This document shows positions 15,667-24,192 of a stretch of 58,079 nucleotides of DNA, piece by piece. A program made the translations under genes and the position numbers. This DNA comes from an uncultured Clostridia bacterium (GTDB lineage Bacteria > Bacillota > Clostridia > Christensenellales > Borkfalkiaceae). The notes under the pieces are model-generated. The model did no database searches and had not been told where the DNA came from. It saw only the letters and a list, made by a program, of their open reading frames with translations. The stretch spans positions 1 through 58,079 of the forward strand of contig CALVTT010000005.1 in NCBI GenBank assembly GCA_944363045.1. The letters are read 5' to 3'. Positions within the stretch are counted from its first letter, which is position 1; every line of letters starts with the position of its first letter.

Positions 15667-16614
15667 ATGGCGCCGAAAGAGATCCCCGTCTACCTGTTCC
15701 TCGGCTTTTTGGAGGCGGGCAAGACGACATTCATTCAGGAGACGATGGAGGATGAGCGCTTCGATTCGGGGGAGCGCACCCTTCTTCTCGTCTGTGAGGA
15801 AGGGGTGGAGGAATACGATCCCTCCCGCTTCGCCGTGGAGCATTTCGCCGTCGAGGAAGTGGATGAGGAAGGGCTGAACGGCAAAAACCTTGCCGCCCTC
15901 GTCGCCAAGCACCGAAGTGACCGCGTAGTCATGGAATACAACGGCATGTGGGAGCTTCAGAAGCTCTTCGATGCCATGCCCGACGGCTGGCTCATCGCGC
16001 AGGTGATGACCTTCTTCGATGCGACGACCTTCCTTGCCTACAACAAAAATATGCGGCAGCTCGTCTACGACAAGATGCCCTATGCCGACATGGTGGTCTT
16101 CAACCGCTTTGACGACAAATTCTCCAAAGAGGAGTTCCATAAGATCGTGCGCGGGGCGTCGAGAAGGCCGGGCATCGTCTTTGAATATCCCGGCGGCAGG
16201 GCGGAGTACGACGAGATCGAGGACCCGCTCCCGTACGACATCAACGCCAAAGTCATCGAGATCGAGGACAGGGACTACGCCTTTTTCTACCGCGATCTCA
16301 TGGAGGAAATGGGAAAATACGACGGCAAGGTGGTCTCTTTCAAGGGGCTCGTCGCCGTCGACCGCAAGATGAAGCAGGGCACCATCGTCATCGGGCGGCA
16401 TATCATGACCTGCTGCGAGGCGGACATCGCTTACAGCGGCATGGTGGTAAAGCACGCCTCCACGCTTCCCTTGAAGACGCGCGATTGGGTGAAGATCACC
16501 GCGCGCATCGACATTCAATACGATAAGATCTACGGTCAGGAAGGGCCCGTTTTGAAGGCGAGCGCCCTCGACTACTGCGATCCGCCCGCTGAGGAGCTGG
16601 CAACTTTCTATTGA
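15667..16614 (+). CDS. CobW-like GTPase fused to a TIGR03943/YcgQ-like domain
   Basis: The N-terminal 180 residues form a COG0523-like GTPase (Walker A GFLEAGKTTF at about 13-22, NRFD in the place of NKxD) but the CxCC motif is missing; VCEEGVEEYD stands near that place. The C-terminal 120 residues (VVSFKGLVAVDR, then IGRHIMTCCEADIAYSG and WVKITARIDI) resemble the TIGR03943/DUF1980 family (B. subtilis YcgQ), which is usually a separate protein linked to a permease and zinc. So 315 residues combine a chaperone-like GTPase and a CC-motif domain. It is tightly coupled to the His-rich CobW upstream and to KtrB downstream. Confidence 0.75.
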   Translation: MAPKEIPVYLFLGFLEAGKTTFIQETMEDERFDSGERTLLLVCEEGVEEYDPSRFAVEHFAVEEVDEEGLNGKNLAALVAKHRSDRVVMEYNGMWELQKLFDAMPDGWLIAQVMTFFDATTFLAYNKNMRQLVYDKMPYADMVVFNRFDDKFSKEEFHKIVRGASRRPGIVFEYPGGRAEYDEIEDPLPYDINAKVIEIEDRDYAFFYRDLMEEMGKYDGKVVSFKGLVAVDRKMKQGTIVIGRHIMTCCEADIAYSGMVVKHASTLPLKTRDWVKITARIDIQYDKIYGQEGPVLKASALDYCDPPAEELATFY

Positions 16615-16616
16615 TC

Positions 16617-17945
16617 ATGGCAAACGTTAAAGTCAACCGATCGCCCTTCAAGCTGAAGTTTCCCTATCTCTTCATCTTATTGGGGTTTTTGGGCATCATT
16701 CTCGTGGGCTCGCTCCTTCTGATGCTGCCCGCGGCGACGAAGGACGGCATCGCCTTCATCGATGCGCTGTTCGTCTCCACGAGCGCGGTGTGCATCACGG
16801 GGCTCTCCACCGTCGTCGTTATCGATACCTTCACGCTCTTCGGGCAGATCGTCATCATGCTGCTCATCCAGATCGGCGGGCTCGGCTTTGTCACCGTCAT
16901 GACGGGCGTTCTGACGCTGTTCGGCGTCAAGCTCGGCCTTTCGGAAAAATTTCTGATGGGCGAGACGCTGGGCGAGAGCCGCCTCAATGTGCGCACCTTC
17001 CTGGGGCGCGCCCTTCTCATCACCTTTGTCATCGAGGCGTTCGGCGTCGTCCTCAACCTCATCGCACTGAGGAACGACTATTCGGGCGGGAGCCTGTTTT
17101 TCGTCTCCCTCTTCCAGGCGGTCTCCGCCTTCAACAATGCGGGCTTCGACCTCTTCGGCGCCACAAGTATGCAGGCGTATGCGGGCGATCACAACCCGCT
17201 GCTCCTCTTCAGTACGGCGCTTTTGACCGTCCTCGGCGGGCTGGGGTTCATCGTCATCAACGAGGTCATCACGCTGCGCAGGAGCCCGCGCCATTTGAGC
17301 ACGCACAGCAAGATCGTGCTGACCATCACGCCCATCCTGCTCTTCGGCGGGGGGCTCTGCATCTATCTTTCGGAGTGGGGCGGCGTCTCCATCGGCGATG
17401 CCATGTTCATGAGCGCCATGGCGCGTACCTGCGGGTTTTCCTGCTGCGATCTTTCGACGTGGAAGAACTCTTCGCTCATGCTCTATGACTTTTTGATGTT
17501 CGTCGGCGCGGGGCCTGCCTCCACGGGCGGCGGCATCAAGTGCACGACGCTGTTTGTGCTCGTCGTCGCCATCGTCTCCTTCATGCGCGGGAAGCAGCCC
17601 GTTGCCTTCCAGCGCAAGATCCCTGTCCGCATCGTCTCGCGCGCCATGCTCATCACGGTGATGACGCTGATGTGCGTGTTTGCGGTGGCGACGGGCGTTG
17701 CCGCCTTCGAACCGCAGACGCCTACCTCGCACGTCGTATTGGAGACGGTCTCCGCCTTTGCCAATGTGGGGAGCTCCGCGGGCATCACCACGGGGCTGGA
17801 GTCGGGCAGTAAGGCGCTTCTCATCTTAGCGATGTTCTTCGGGCGGCTCGGCTGCATGACCGTTCTCATGGTGCTGCGCCGAAATTGGAACAGGGGCGAG
17901 GACGAGGCCATCCGCTATGTGGATGCCGACGTTATCGTCGGATAA
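16617..17945 (+). CDS. ktrB: Potassium uptake channel subunit KtrB/TrkH
   Basis: The 442-residue membrane protein is a superfamily-of-K-transporters pore subunit with four M1-P-M2 repeats. Selectivity-filter segments are visible in order: SAVCITGLST, FNNAGFD, ARTCGFSCCD and ANVGSSAGI. It works with the RCK subunit encoded next to it. ATG at 16617 is preferred; a TTG two codons upstream overlaps the preceding stop. There is no strong ribosome binding site, so translation is probably coupled to the preceding gene. KtrB length (about 440) fits better than TrkH of proteobacteria (480 or more). Confidence 0.93.
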   Translation: MANVKVNRSPFKLKFPYLFILLGFLGIILVGSLLLMLPAATKDGIAFIDALFVSTSAVCITGLSTVVVIDTFTLFGQIVIMLLIQIGGLGFVTVMTGVLTLFGVKLGLSEKFLMGETLGESRLNVRTFLGRALLITFVIEAFGVVLNLIALRNDYSGGSLFFVSLFQAVSAFNNAGFDLFGATSMQAYAGDHNPLLLFSTALLTVLGGLGFIVINEVITLRRSPRHLSTHSKIVLTITPILLFGGGLCIYLSEWGGVSIGDAMFMSAMARTCGFSCCDLSTWKNSSLMLYDFLMFVGAGPASTGGGIKCTTLFVLVVAIVSFMRGKQPVAFQRKIPVRIVSRAMLITVMTLMCVFAVATGVAAFEPQTPTSHVVLETVSAFANVGSSAGITTGLESGSKALLILAMFFGRLGCMTVLMVLRRNWNRGEDEAIRYVDADVIVG

Positions 17946-18001
17946 AATACCGCGACATACCGTCGGGTCAAAAAATAGCCGCGACAAGCGGGGAGGAATG
18001 T

Positions 18002-18655
18002 ATGAAAAGAGATTTTGCCGTCATCGGCCTCGGCTCTTTCGGCAGTAAGCTGTGCCTGGAGCTGAGCGCGCAGGGTGCAAATGTGGTTGCCGTCGACGTG
18101 GACGAGGAGCGCGTCAACCGTATCGCGGAGCAGATCCCGCTCGCCTATTGCTGTGACTGCTCCAAGGAGGAAACGCTGAAAAAGCTCGAGTTGAGCGATG
18201 TGGACTGCGTCATCGTCGCTATCGGTAAGAACTTCGAGGCAAGTATCCTCATCCTCGTCCTTTTGAAGGAGCTGGGCGTCAAGTATGTCATCGTGCGCGC
18301 GGAGGAGGAAAGTGCCAAGCGCGTCCTTCTGCGCCTCGGCGCGGACGAGGTATTCGATGCGAGGGAGCTCGCCGTCAACAATCTCTGCGGGAGGCTTCTC
18401 AATCACGGCGTCAAACAGTTCTTCCGCGTGACGGAGGAGTCAAGCGTAGCGACGCTCGTCTACAGCGGCAGGGAGCCCTCTAAAAAGCTGATGGAAATGG
18501 ACCTGAGAAACCGCTATCACCTCAACGTGCTGCTCATCTGCCGAGGGGAACAGCGCATCACGCCCACGGGCGAGGACAGGTTCCTGCCTGGTGATTCGGT
18601 CGTTGTGTTCGGCTCGAATACCGCCATCAAGCGCATGGAGCGGCAAATAAGATAA
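18002..18655 (+). CDS. ktrA: Potassium uptake regulatory subunit KtrA/TrkA
   Basis: The 217-residue cytoplasmic protein has an RCK_N Rossmann domain (GLGSFG at 9-14, VDVDEERV acidic end of beta 2, CDCSKEETL) and a C-terminal TrkA_C domain (about 140-217). It gates KtrB in response to ATP/ADP or NAD(H). The ATG follows GGGAGGAA. A good terminator follows, ending the long run of genes that started at 13302. Confidence 0.94.
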   Translation: MKRDFAVIGLGSFGSKLCLELSAQGANVVAVDVDEERVNRIAEQIPLAYCCDCSKEETLKKLELSDVDCVIVAIGKNFEASILILVLLKELGVKYVIVRAEEESAKRVLLRLGADEVFDARELAVNNLCGRLLNHGVKQFFRVTEESSVATLVYSGREPSKKLMEMDLRNRYHLNVLLICRGEQRITPTGEDRFLPGDSVVVFGSNTAIKRMERQIR

Positions 18656-18666
18656 CGGACTGAAAG

Positions 18667-18707
18667 CGGCATCTCCTGCAAGGAAGCGGGGCAAGATGCC
18701 GTTTTTT
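18667..18707 (+). terminator. Terminator after ktrA
   Basis: CGGCATCT pairs with AGATGCCG across a 19-base loop and is followed by six T residues. Confidence 0.85.
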
Positions 18708-18746
18708 GACTAATATAGGGCATTTTTACCGTTTTTGCATAGTAAT

Positions 18747-19634
18747 ATGTCAGACATAGTATTCAAAAATGAGATTCCCGCCGCGCTTGCGCAAAAACTT
18801 GCGGCACAGTTCGGGGAGGAGACGTCCGAAAAACTTTTGGCGGCATTTGGGCGAGAGCGGCCCGTCACCTTCCGCGTCAACCGCCTGAAAGCAGATGCGG
18901 CGCGTGTGGAGCGCGGACTTTCCGACATCTCCCTGCGGCGCGCTGCCTTCTATGAGGACGCCTTTATTGCGGAGGGCGCTTCGGAGCGCGAGTTCGAGGA
19001 AACGGCTCTCTACCAAGAAGGCGGCATCTATTTGCAGAGCCTCTCTTCCATGCTGCCGCCTCTTTTCGTAGCGCCCGAGGCGGGGGAGAGCATCCTCGAC
19101 ATGACGGCGGCCCCCGGCGGCAAAACGACGCAGCTTGCGGCGCTCTCGGGGGGGAGCGCGCTCATCACCGCCTGCGAGCGCGATAGATTCCGCTTCGAGC
19201 GGCTCAAATATAATGTGGAAAAACAGGGAGCGGGGCGCGTCACTCTCCTCAATGAGGACGCCCGCAGTTTGAGCCCCTATTTCCGCTTTGATAAGATCTT
19301 GCTCGATGCGCCCTGTTCGGGGAGCGGTATCATTTCGCCTTCGCATTCCGTCAAATGGAGCGAGAAGCTGCTTTTCAAGTGCGTTTCGCTGCAGCGTGCG
19401 CTCCTTAAAAAGGCGTATGAACTGTTAAAACCGGGTGGGACGCTCGTCTATTCCACCTGCTCTATCCTGCGCGAGGAGAACGAGGAGGCCGTTGCATCTT
19501 TGAAGGGGGTGCGGCTTATACCGCTTGCTCCCCCCGCGGGCGTTCCGCTTCTTCCTTCGCTGCAAGGGACGCTGTGCGTGGCGCCCGACGGGTTGTTTGA
19601 GGGCTTCTTTGTAGCGAAACTCAAAAAGCCGTGA
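18747..19634 (+). CDS. RsmB/RsmF-like RNA m5C methyltransferase
   Basis: This 295-residue protein is a NOL1/NOP2/Sun-family S-adenosylmethionine-dependent RNA cytosine-5 methyltransferase. It shows the SAM motif DMTAAPGGKTTQ, motif IV DAPCSGSG and motif VI YSTCSIL with the catalytic cysteine. It lacks the long C-terminal RNA-binding extension of RsmF and the N-terminal NusB-like domain of RsmB, so the exact rRNA target is uncertain. The ATG at 18747 has no visible ribosome binding site; an in-frame TTG lies at 18735. Confidence 0.85.
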   Translation: MSDIVFKNEIPAALAQKLAAQFGEETSEKLLAAFGRERPVTFRVNRLKADAARVERGLSDISLRRAAFYEDAFIAEGASEREFEETALYQEGGIYLQSLSSMLPPLFVAPEAGESILDMTAAPGGKTTQLAALSGGSALITACERDRFRFERLKYNVEKQGAGRVTLLNEDARSLSPYFRFDKILLDAPCSGSGIISPSHSVKWSEKLLFKCVSLQRALLKKAYELLKPGGTLVYSTCSILREENEEAVASLKGVRLIPLAPPAGVPLLPSLQGTLCVAPDGLFEGFFVAKLKKP

Positions 19635-19640
19635 AAATTT

Positions 19641-19670
19641 GCCCCGAGGGCTTGAAAGCGCGGGGCTTTT
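19641..19670 (+). terminator. Terminator of the methyltransferase gene
   Basis: GCCCCG / CGGGGC stem with a 14-base loop, then TTTTCTGTT. The -35 of the next promoter lies inside its loop. Confidence 0.75.
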
Positions 19671-19680
19671 CTGTTATAAT
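19652..19680 (+). promoter_or_regulatory. Nitroreductase promoter
   Basis: TTGAAA (19652-19657), 17 bases, TATAAT (19675-19680). It overlaps the upstream terminator hairpin. Confidence 0.8.
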
Positions 19681-19732
19681 GGAAAAAAAAGGGGCGCGCT
19701 TTTAGAAGCGGACGCCAAGAAGGAGGAATTTT

Positions 19733-20251
19733 ATGGAAGCAATGGAAGTTTTATTGACGAGGCGGAGCGTCCGCTCCTTTAAGAGCGACCCCGTGCCCGA
19801 GGACATCATCCAAAAGATCGTCGAGGCGGGGCTCTATGCACCCACGGGGATGGGGTTGCAGGACCCCGTCATCATCGCCGTCACTCAGAAGGAACTGCGC
19901 GACAAGATCATGGCGGAAAATGCCGCCGTCATGGGCAGAGAGGGGAGCGATCCCTTCTACGGCGCGCCCGTCATCCTGTTGGTCGCGGCGAAAGCCTGCC
20001 CCAACGCCGTCTATGACGGCAGCTGCGTGATGGACAACCTTTTGAACGCCGCCTGGGCGATGGGGCTGGGGTCGTGCTGGATCCACCGCGCCAAAGAAGA
20101 GCTCGAACGCCCCTTCGGCAAGCAGCTTCTGGCGTCTTTGGGGCTCGAGGGGGAGTACATCGGCATCGGCCATGTGGCGCTCGGCTATATCGAGGGCGAG
20201 CCGCCCGCACCCAAACCGCGCAAAGAAGGGCGTGTCGTTTGGGTCAAATAA
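19733..20251 (+). CDS. Nitroreductase-family FMN protein
   Basis: The 172-residue protein is a nitroreductase-fold flavoprotein. The RRSVRSFKSDPVP start (residues 10-22) is the family FMN phosphate-binding segment, LYAPTGMGLQDP is the second, and the C-terminal GIGHVALGY and GRVVWV complete the fold. Such enzymes reduce nitro compounds or quinones with NAD(P)H, but the physiological substrate cannot be told. AGGAGGAA precedes the ATG. It is monocistronic, with its own promoter and terminator. Confidence 0.88.
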   Translation: MEAMEVLLTRRSVRSFKSDPVPEDIIQKIVEAGLYAPTGMGLQDPVIIAVTQKELRDKIMAENAAVMGREGSDPFYGAPVILLVAAKACPNAVYDGSCVMDNLLNAAWAMGLGSCWIHRAKEELERPFGKQLLASLGLEGEYIGIGHVALGYIEGEPPAPKPRKEGRVVWVK

Positions 20252-20291
20252 CGCATCGTTTGAGCATAATAATTTGATCGGGCATATCTCG

Positions 20292-20322
20292 GGAGCAGCT
20301 ATAACGGCTGCTCCTTCTTTTT
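20292..20322 (+). terminator. Nitroreductase terminator
   Basis: GGAGCAGC / GCTGCTCC stem, TATAACG loop, then TTCTTTTTG. Confidence 0.9.
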
Positions 20323-20386
20323 GCCTAAACATAAAACAAAAATAACGAACTTATAACAAAAGTGCAAGACTTGAGGAAAATATCCG

Positions 20387-20395
20387 TGTTATAAT
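20387..20395 (+). promoter_or_regulatory. Promoter of the glycoside hydrolase operon
   Basis: TGTTATAAT is an extended -10. No good -35 is seen at 17 bases, so an activator may be needed. Confidence 0.5.
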
Positions 20396-20425
20396 CTTGC
20401 CGAAAACGAGAAAGGGGGTTCCCAT

Positions 20426-22858
20426 ATGCAAGTGCAGCGTATCTTATCGGAATTGACTTTGGAGGAGAAGGCGGCGCTCGTCGCGGGCACCGATTTCATG
20501 TACACCAACCCCGTGCCGCGCCTCAATATCCCCTCCCTCAGGATGTCGGACGGCCCGCACGGCCTCAGGGTGCAGCAGGAGGGGGGAGACAACGGCGTCA
20601 AGGGCAGCCTTCCCGCCACGGCGTTTCCCACGGTTGCCACCGTTGCGAGCGGCTGGGACCCCGAAAATTCTTATATGATCGGCGCCGCCATCGGCAAAGA
20701 GGCGCACAAGTACGGCGTGCATGTCGTGCTCGGCCCGGGCGCCAATATCAAGAGAAACCCCACGGCGGGGCGCAACTTTGAGTACTTCTCCGAAGACCCG
20801 CTCCTTGCGGGCAAGCTGGCGGCGGCGGAAATAAAGGGCATCGAGAGCGAGAACGTGGGCGTTTCCCTCAAGCATTTTGCCCTCAATAATGCGGAAAACT
20901 ACCGCTTCATGGGCGATTCCGTGGCAGATGAGCGCGCCGTGCGCGAGATCTATCTGAAAGTCTTTGAGATCGCCGTCAAGGAGGGGCATCCCGCCTCTTT
21001 GATGTGCGCCTACAATAAGATCAACGGCAGCTATTGCAGCCAGAACAAGTGGCTGCTTACCGACGTTCTGCGCAGAGAATGGGGCTTTGAGGGCCTTGTG
21101 ATGACCGATTGGGGCGCCATGCACGACCGCATCGCAAGCCTTCAAGCGGGGCTCGATCTTGAAATGCCGGGCGATACCGCCGTCTGCCGCAGACAGATCG
21201 TCGAGGGCGTCAAGAGCGGCAAACTTGCCGTATCCGATCTCGATGCGGCGGTGAAGAACGTGCTCGTGCTCGTTGAAAAATACGTCAAAACGTTTGCCGA
21301 CGACTGTGACTTTAAGGAGAACGATGTCCTCGCCTCCAAGGTGGCGGCGGACTGCGCCGTGCTCTTAAAGAACGACGGCACACTCCCCCTCGATGAAGGG
21401 GAGGAGCTGTTCGTGGCGGGCGATCTCTTCGAGAAGATGCGCTATCAGGGCGCGGGCAGCTCGATGATCAACCCTACCAAGCTCACGACGCCCAAAGATG
21501 CCTTTGAGCGTGCGGGCATCCGCTATACCTTCCGCCGCGGCTATGCCGAGAATGCGACGGCGACCAACGCCACGCTCCTCAACGAAGCCTTAGCTGCGGC
21601 GCGGCCCTATCGAAAGGCGCTCGTCTTTGCGGGCCTTACCGACTATGTGGAGAGCGAGGGCTGCGACCGGGAGAACATGAAGCTGCCCGCAAACCAGCTC
21701 GCGCTCATCGAAGGGCTCATCGCGGCGGGCAAGAAGGTCATCGTCGTGCTCTTCGGCGGCTCGCCCGTGGAGCTTCCCTTTGCAGAGAACGCCGCCGCCA
21801 TCCTCAATATGTATCTGCCCGGGCAGAGCGGCGGCAGGGCGTGCTGCGATCTGCTCTTCGGCAGGGCGGAGCCCGCGGGCAGGCTCGCAGAGACGTGGCC
21901 GCTCACCTATGCGGACGTGCCCTTCGGTGCAAATTTTGCGAGGAGCGCCAACGAAGTGTATAAAGAGAGCATCTTTGTCGGCTACCGCTATTATACGACC
22001 TTCCAGAAGAAGGTGCGCTATCCCTTCGGCTTCGGCCTCTCCTATACGAGCTTTGCCTGGTCGGGGATGAAGGTGCGGGAAGAAGGGGAGAAGATGGTCG
22101 TCTCCTGCCGCGTGAAGAACACGGGCGGGCGCGGCGGCGCGGAGGTCATCGAGCTCTTCGTCTCCGCCCCTCAAAGCAAGGTCTTCAAGCCCCTGCGTGA
22201 ACTCAAAGCCTTCCAAAAGGTGCGCCTTGAAGCGGGCGAGGAGAGGGAAGTCGTCCTCACCGTCCAAAAGAGCGATCTAAGCTATTTCGATCCGCAAAAG
22301 CACGCCTGGATATTGGAAGGGGGAGAGTATAAACTGCAGTTCTGCTCTGATGCAGATACCGTCGTCCTCGAGGAGACGATCACCCTTCAGGGCGAGCACA
22401 ATGCACCCTACGGCGAGGAGGTATATAGGGCCTACACCACGGCGCCGCTGCAAGTTTCGGACGCGCTCTTTGAGAAGATGAGCGGACAGCGCATCCCGCC
22501 GCTTCCGCCCCGGAAGCCCATCACGCTCGAGAGCCGCTTCTCCGACCTCAAGGGAGCGGACTTTTTGGGGAACATCCTGCACTCCGCCGTTTTGGGCGTG
22601 GCGGACAAGACGATGAAGGAAGCAAAGATGCTCCCCGAGGGCGCCGAAAAGGACAACAAAATCAAGGGCGCCATGTTCATGTACCGCATTTTGGAGAGCA
22701 ATTCGCTCATCTCCATGTCCATGTCGGCGGGGCTCACCTTTCCCTATAACTTTGCGGAAGGCTTCATGGCGCTTGCCAACGGACGTATTTTTAAGGGCAT
22801 CAAGTGCTTCTGCACGAAGATAAAGGCACCCAAATTACCCAAAGAGGAGGCAAAGTAA
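20426..22858 (+). CDS. GH3 beta-glucosidase-type glycoside hydrolase
   Basis: The 810-residue enzyme is a glycoside hydrolase family 3 exo-glycosidase without a signal peptide, so it is cytoplasmic. The TIM barrel carries SDGPHGLR, KHFALNNAE and the nucleophile D228 in VMTDWGA; the alpha/beta sandwich (about 300-520) and a fibronectin III-like domain (about 565-640) follow. The last 150 residues form an extra helical region (FLGNILHSAVLGV onward) not needed for the GH3 fold. Specificity could be beta-glucoside or beta-xyloside. It heads an operon with GH43 and GH78, which points to intracellular trimming of imported rhamnose-containing plant oligosaccharides or glycosides. Confidence 0.9.
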   Translation: MQVQRILSELTLEEKAALVAGTDFMYTNPVPRLNIPSLRMSDGPHGLRVQQEGGDNGVKGSLPATAFPTVATVASGWDPENSYMIGAAIGKEAHKYGVHVVLGPGANIKRNPTAGRNFEYFSEDPLLAGKLAAAEIKGIESENVGVSLKHFALNNAENYRFMGDSVADERAVREIYLKVFEIAVKEGHPASLMCAYNKINGSYCSQNKWLLTDVLRREWGFEGLVMTDWGAMHDRIASLQAGLDLEMPGDTAVCRRQIVEGVKSGKLAVSDLDAAVKNVLVLVEKYVKTFADDCDFKENDVLASKVAADCAVLLKNDGTLPLDEGEELFVAGDLFEKMRYQGAGSSMINPTKLTTPKDAFERAGIRYTFRRGYAENATATNATLLNEALAAARPYRKALVFAGLTDYVESEGCDRENMKLPANQLALIEGLIAAGKKVIVVLFGGSPVELPFAENAAAILNMYLPGQSGGRACCDLLFGRAEPAGRLAETWPLTYADVPFGANFARSANEVYKESIFVGYRYYTTFQKKVRYPFGFGLSYTSFAWSGMKVREEGEKMVVSCRVKNTGGRGGAEVIELFVSAPQSKVFKPLRELKAFQKVRLEAGEEREVVLTVQKSDLSYFDPQKHAWILEGGEYKLQFCSDADTVVLEETITLQGEHNAPYGEEVYRAYTTAPLQVSDALFEKMSGQRIPPLPPRKPITLESRFSDLKGADFLGNILHSAVLGVADKTMKEAKMLPEGAEKDNKIKGAMFMYRILESNSLISMSMSAGLTFPYNFAEGFMALANGRIFKGIKCFCTKIKAPKLPKEEAK

Positions 22859-22859
22859 T

Positions 22860-24179
22860 ATGGCGGAAAAAATCAGCTGCGGCATGGGCCGCAACCCCGT
22901 ACTGCCGCCCGAGGTGTGCATCCCCGACGGCGAAGCGCACGTCTTTGACGGCAAACTTTATGTCTACGGCAGCTACGATACGCAGAAGGGCGTCTATTGC
23001 AGCCACGAATATCACGTCGCCTCCACTTCCGATATGCTCCATTGGCGGGTGGGGGAGAAGTCCCTCGACGGCAAAGAGATCTCCTGGCCGCTCAACAAAA
23101 AGAGCAAGAGGTATTACGTCGTCGATATGGGTCTCAAAGACCCCACGCCCGTCTACCGCGAGATCATCAAGGGTATGCACATCCCCCTCGGCGTCATCCC
23201 CAAGTGCGTGCGGCCGCAGAACATCGACTTCGCCGCCTTCGTGCCCGATAAACAGCTCCTCTTTGCGCCCGACTGCGCCAATAAGGACGGCAAGTATTAC
23301 CTTTATTTCTGCATGAGCGATTACAGCGAGGGCGTCGCCGTCTCCGAGAGCCCCGAAGGGCCCTTCACGGATCCCGTGCGCCTGCCCTGCGGCGGCATCG
23401 ATCCCGCCGTCTTTATCGACGACGACGGCTCTGCCTACTACTATTGGGGGCAGTTCCGCGCCAACGCGGTCAAGCTCAATGACGATATGCGCTCCTTCGA
23501 CGAGAAAAAGGTCGTAAAACGCATCGTCACCGAGGAGGAGCACGGCTTCCACGAAGGCAGCTCCATGCGCAAGCGCAACGGCATCTACTACTATGTCTAC
23601 CCCTGCATCTACCGCAAGGGGAGGCCGACCTGCCTTGCCTATGCCACGAGCAGCAGCCCCCTGGGGCCCTTCACCTACCGCGGCATCATCATCGACAACG
23701 CCAAGTGTGACCCCGAGAGCTGGAACATCCACGGCAGCATCGAGGAGTTCAACGGGCAGTGGTATGTCTTCTATCACCGCTGTTCGGGCAATGCGAGGGA
23801 GTTCCGCCGCCTCTGCGTGGAGAAAATTTACTTTAACGAGGACGGCACCATCGACGAGGTGAAGATGACCTCCCAGGGCGCGGGCGAACCGTTTGCCGAG
23901 GGCGAGCGCATCGAAGGATGGCGCGCCTGCGAAGTGGAGGGCGGGGCATATATCAAGGGCACCGACCTCTTGATGAAGAAGGGGAGCTCCGCCGTCATCC
24001 GTTACTGTGCATTCTCGGGCCCCGTGAAGATGGAAGTGGAGGCGGAGGGCGAGGGCACGCTCTCGGCGACGGCGGACGGCAAGCCGCTCGAAAGTGCCGA
24101 AAAGGGCGTCCATGAAGTGGTGCTCACCGCCTCGGGCGAGCTCACCGTGCACGCCGTGCGCTTTGTGCCCGTGCAATAA
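22860..24179 (+). CDS. GH43-type glycoside hydrolase
   Basis: The 439-residue protein has a five-bladed propeller of the GH43 type: PDGEAHVFDGKLYVYGSYD (blade 1, base), GGIDPAVFIDDDGSAYYYWG (pKa-modulating Asp region) and FHEGSSMRKRNGIYYYVY with the likely catalytic acid Glu. A C-terminal beta-sandwich-like part (about 355-439) may bind carbohydrate. No signal peptide. It starts one base after the GH3 stop. Members act on arabinosides, xylosides or galactans; the exact subfamily cannot be decided by eye. Confidence 0.82.
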   Translation: MAEKISCGMGRNPVLPPEVCIPDGEAHVFDGKLYVYGSYDTQKGVYCSHEYHVASTSDMLHWRVGEKSLDGKEISWPLNKKSKRYYVVDMGLKDPTPVYREIIKGMHIPLGVIPKCVRPQNIDFAAFVPDKQLLFAPDCANKDGKYYLYFCMSDYSEGVAVSESPEGPFTDPVRLPCGGIDPAVFIDDDGSAYYYWGQFRANAVKLNDDMRSFDEKKVVKRIVTEEEHGFHEGSSMRKRNGIYYYVYPCIYRKGRPTCLAYATSSSPLGPFTYRGIIIDNAKCDPESWNIHGSIEEFNGQWYVFYHRCSGNAREFRRLCVEKIYFNEDGTIDEVKMTSQGAGEPFAEGERIEGWRACEVEGGAYIKGTDLLMKKGSSAVIRYCAFSGPVKMEVEAEGEGTLSATADGKPLESAEKGVHEVVLTASGELTVHAVRFVPVQ

Positions 24180-24192
24180 ACGGGAGTAAAGC

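Noticed and set aside
16611-16617. TTG two codons upstream as the ktrB start
   Set aside because: It overlaps the stop of the preceding gene and would be less efficient; ATG at 16617 fits the family start.
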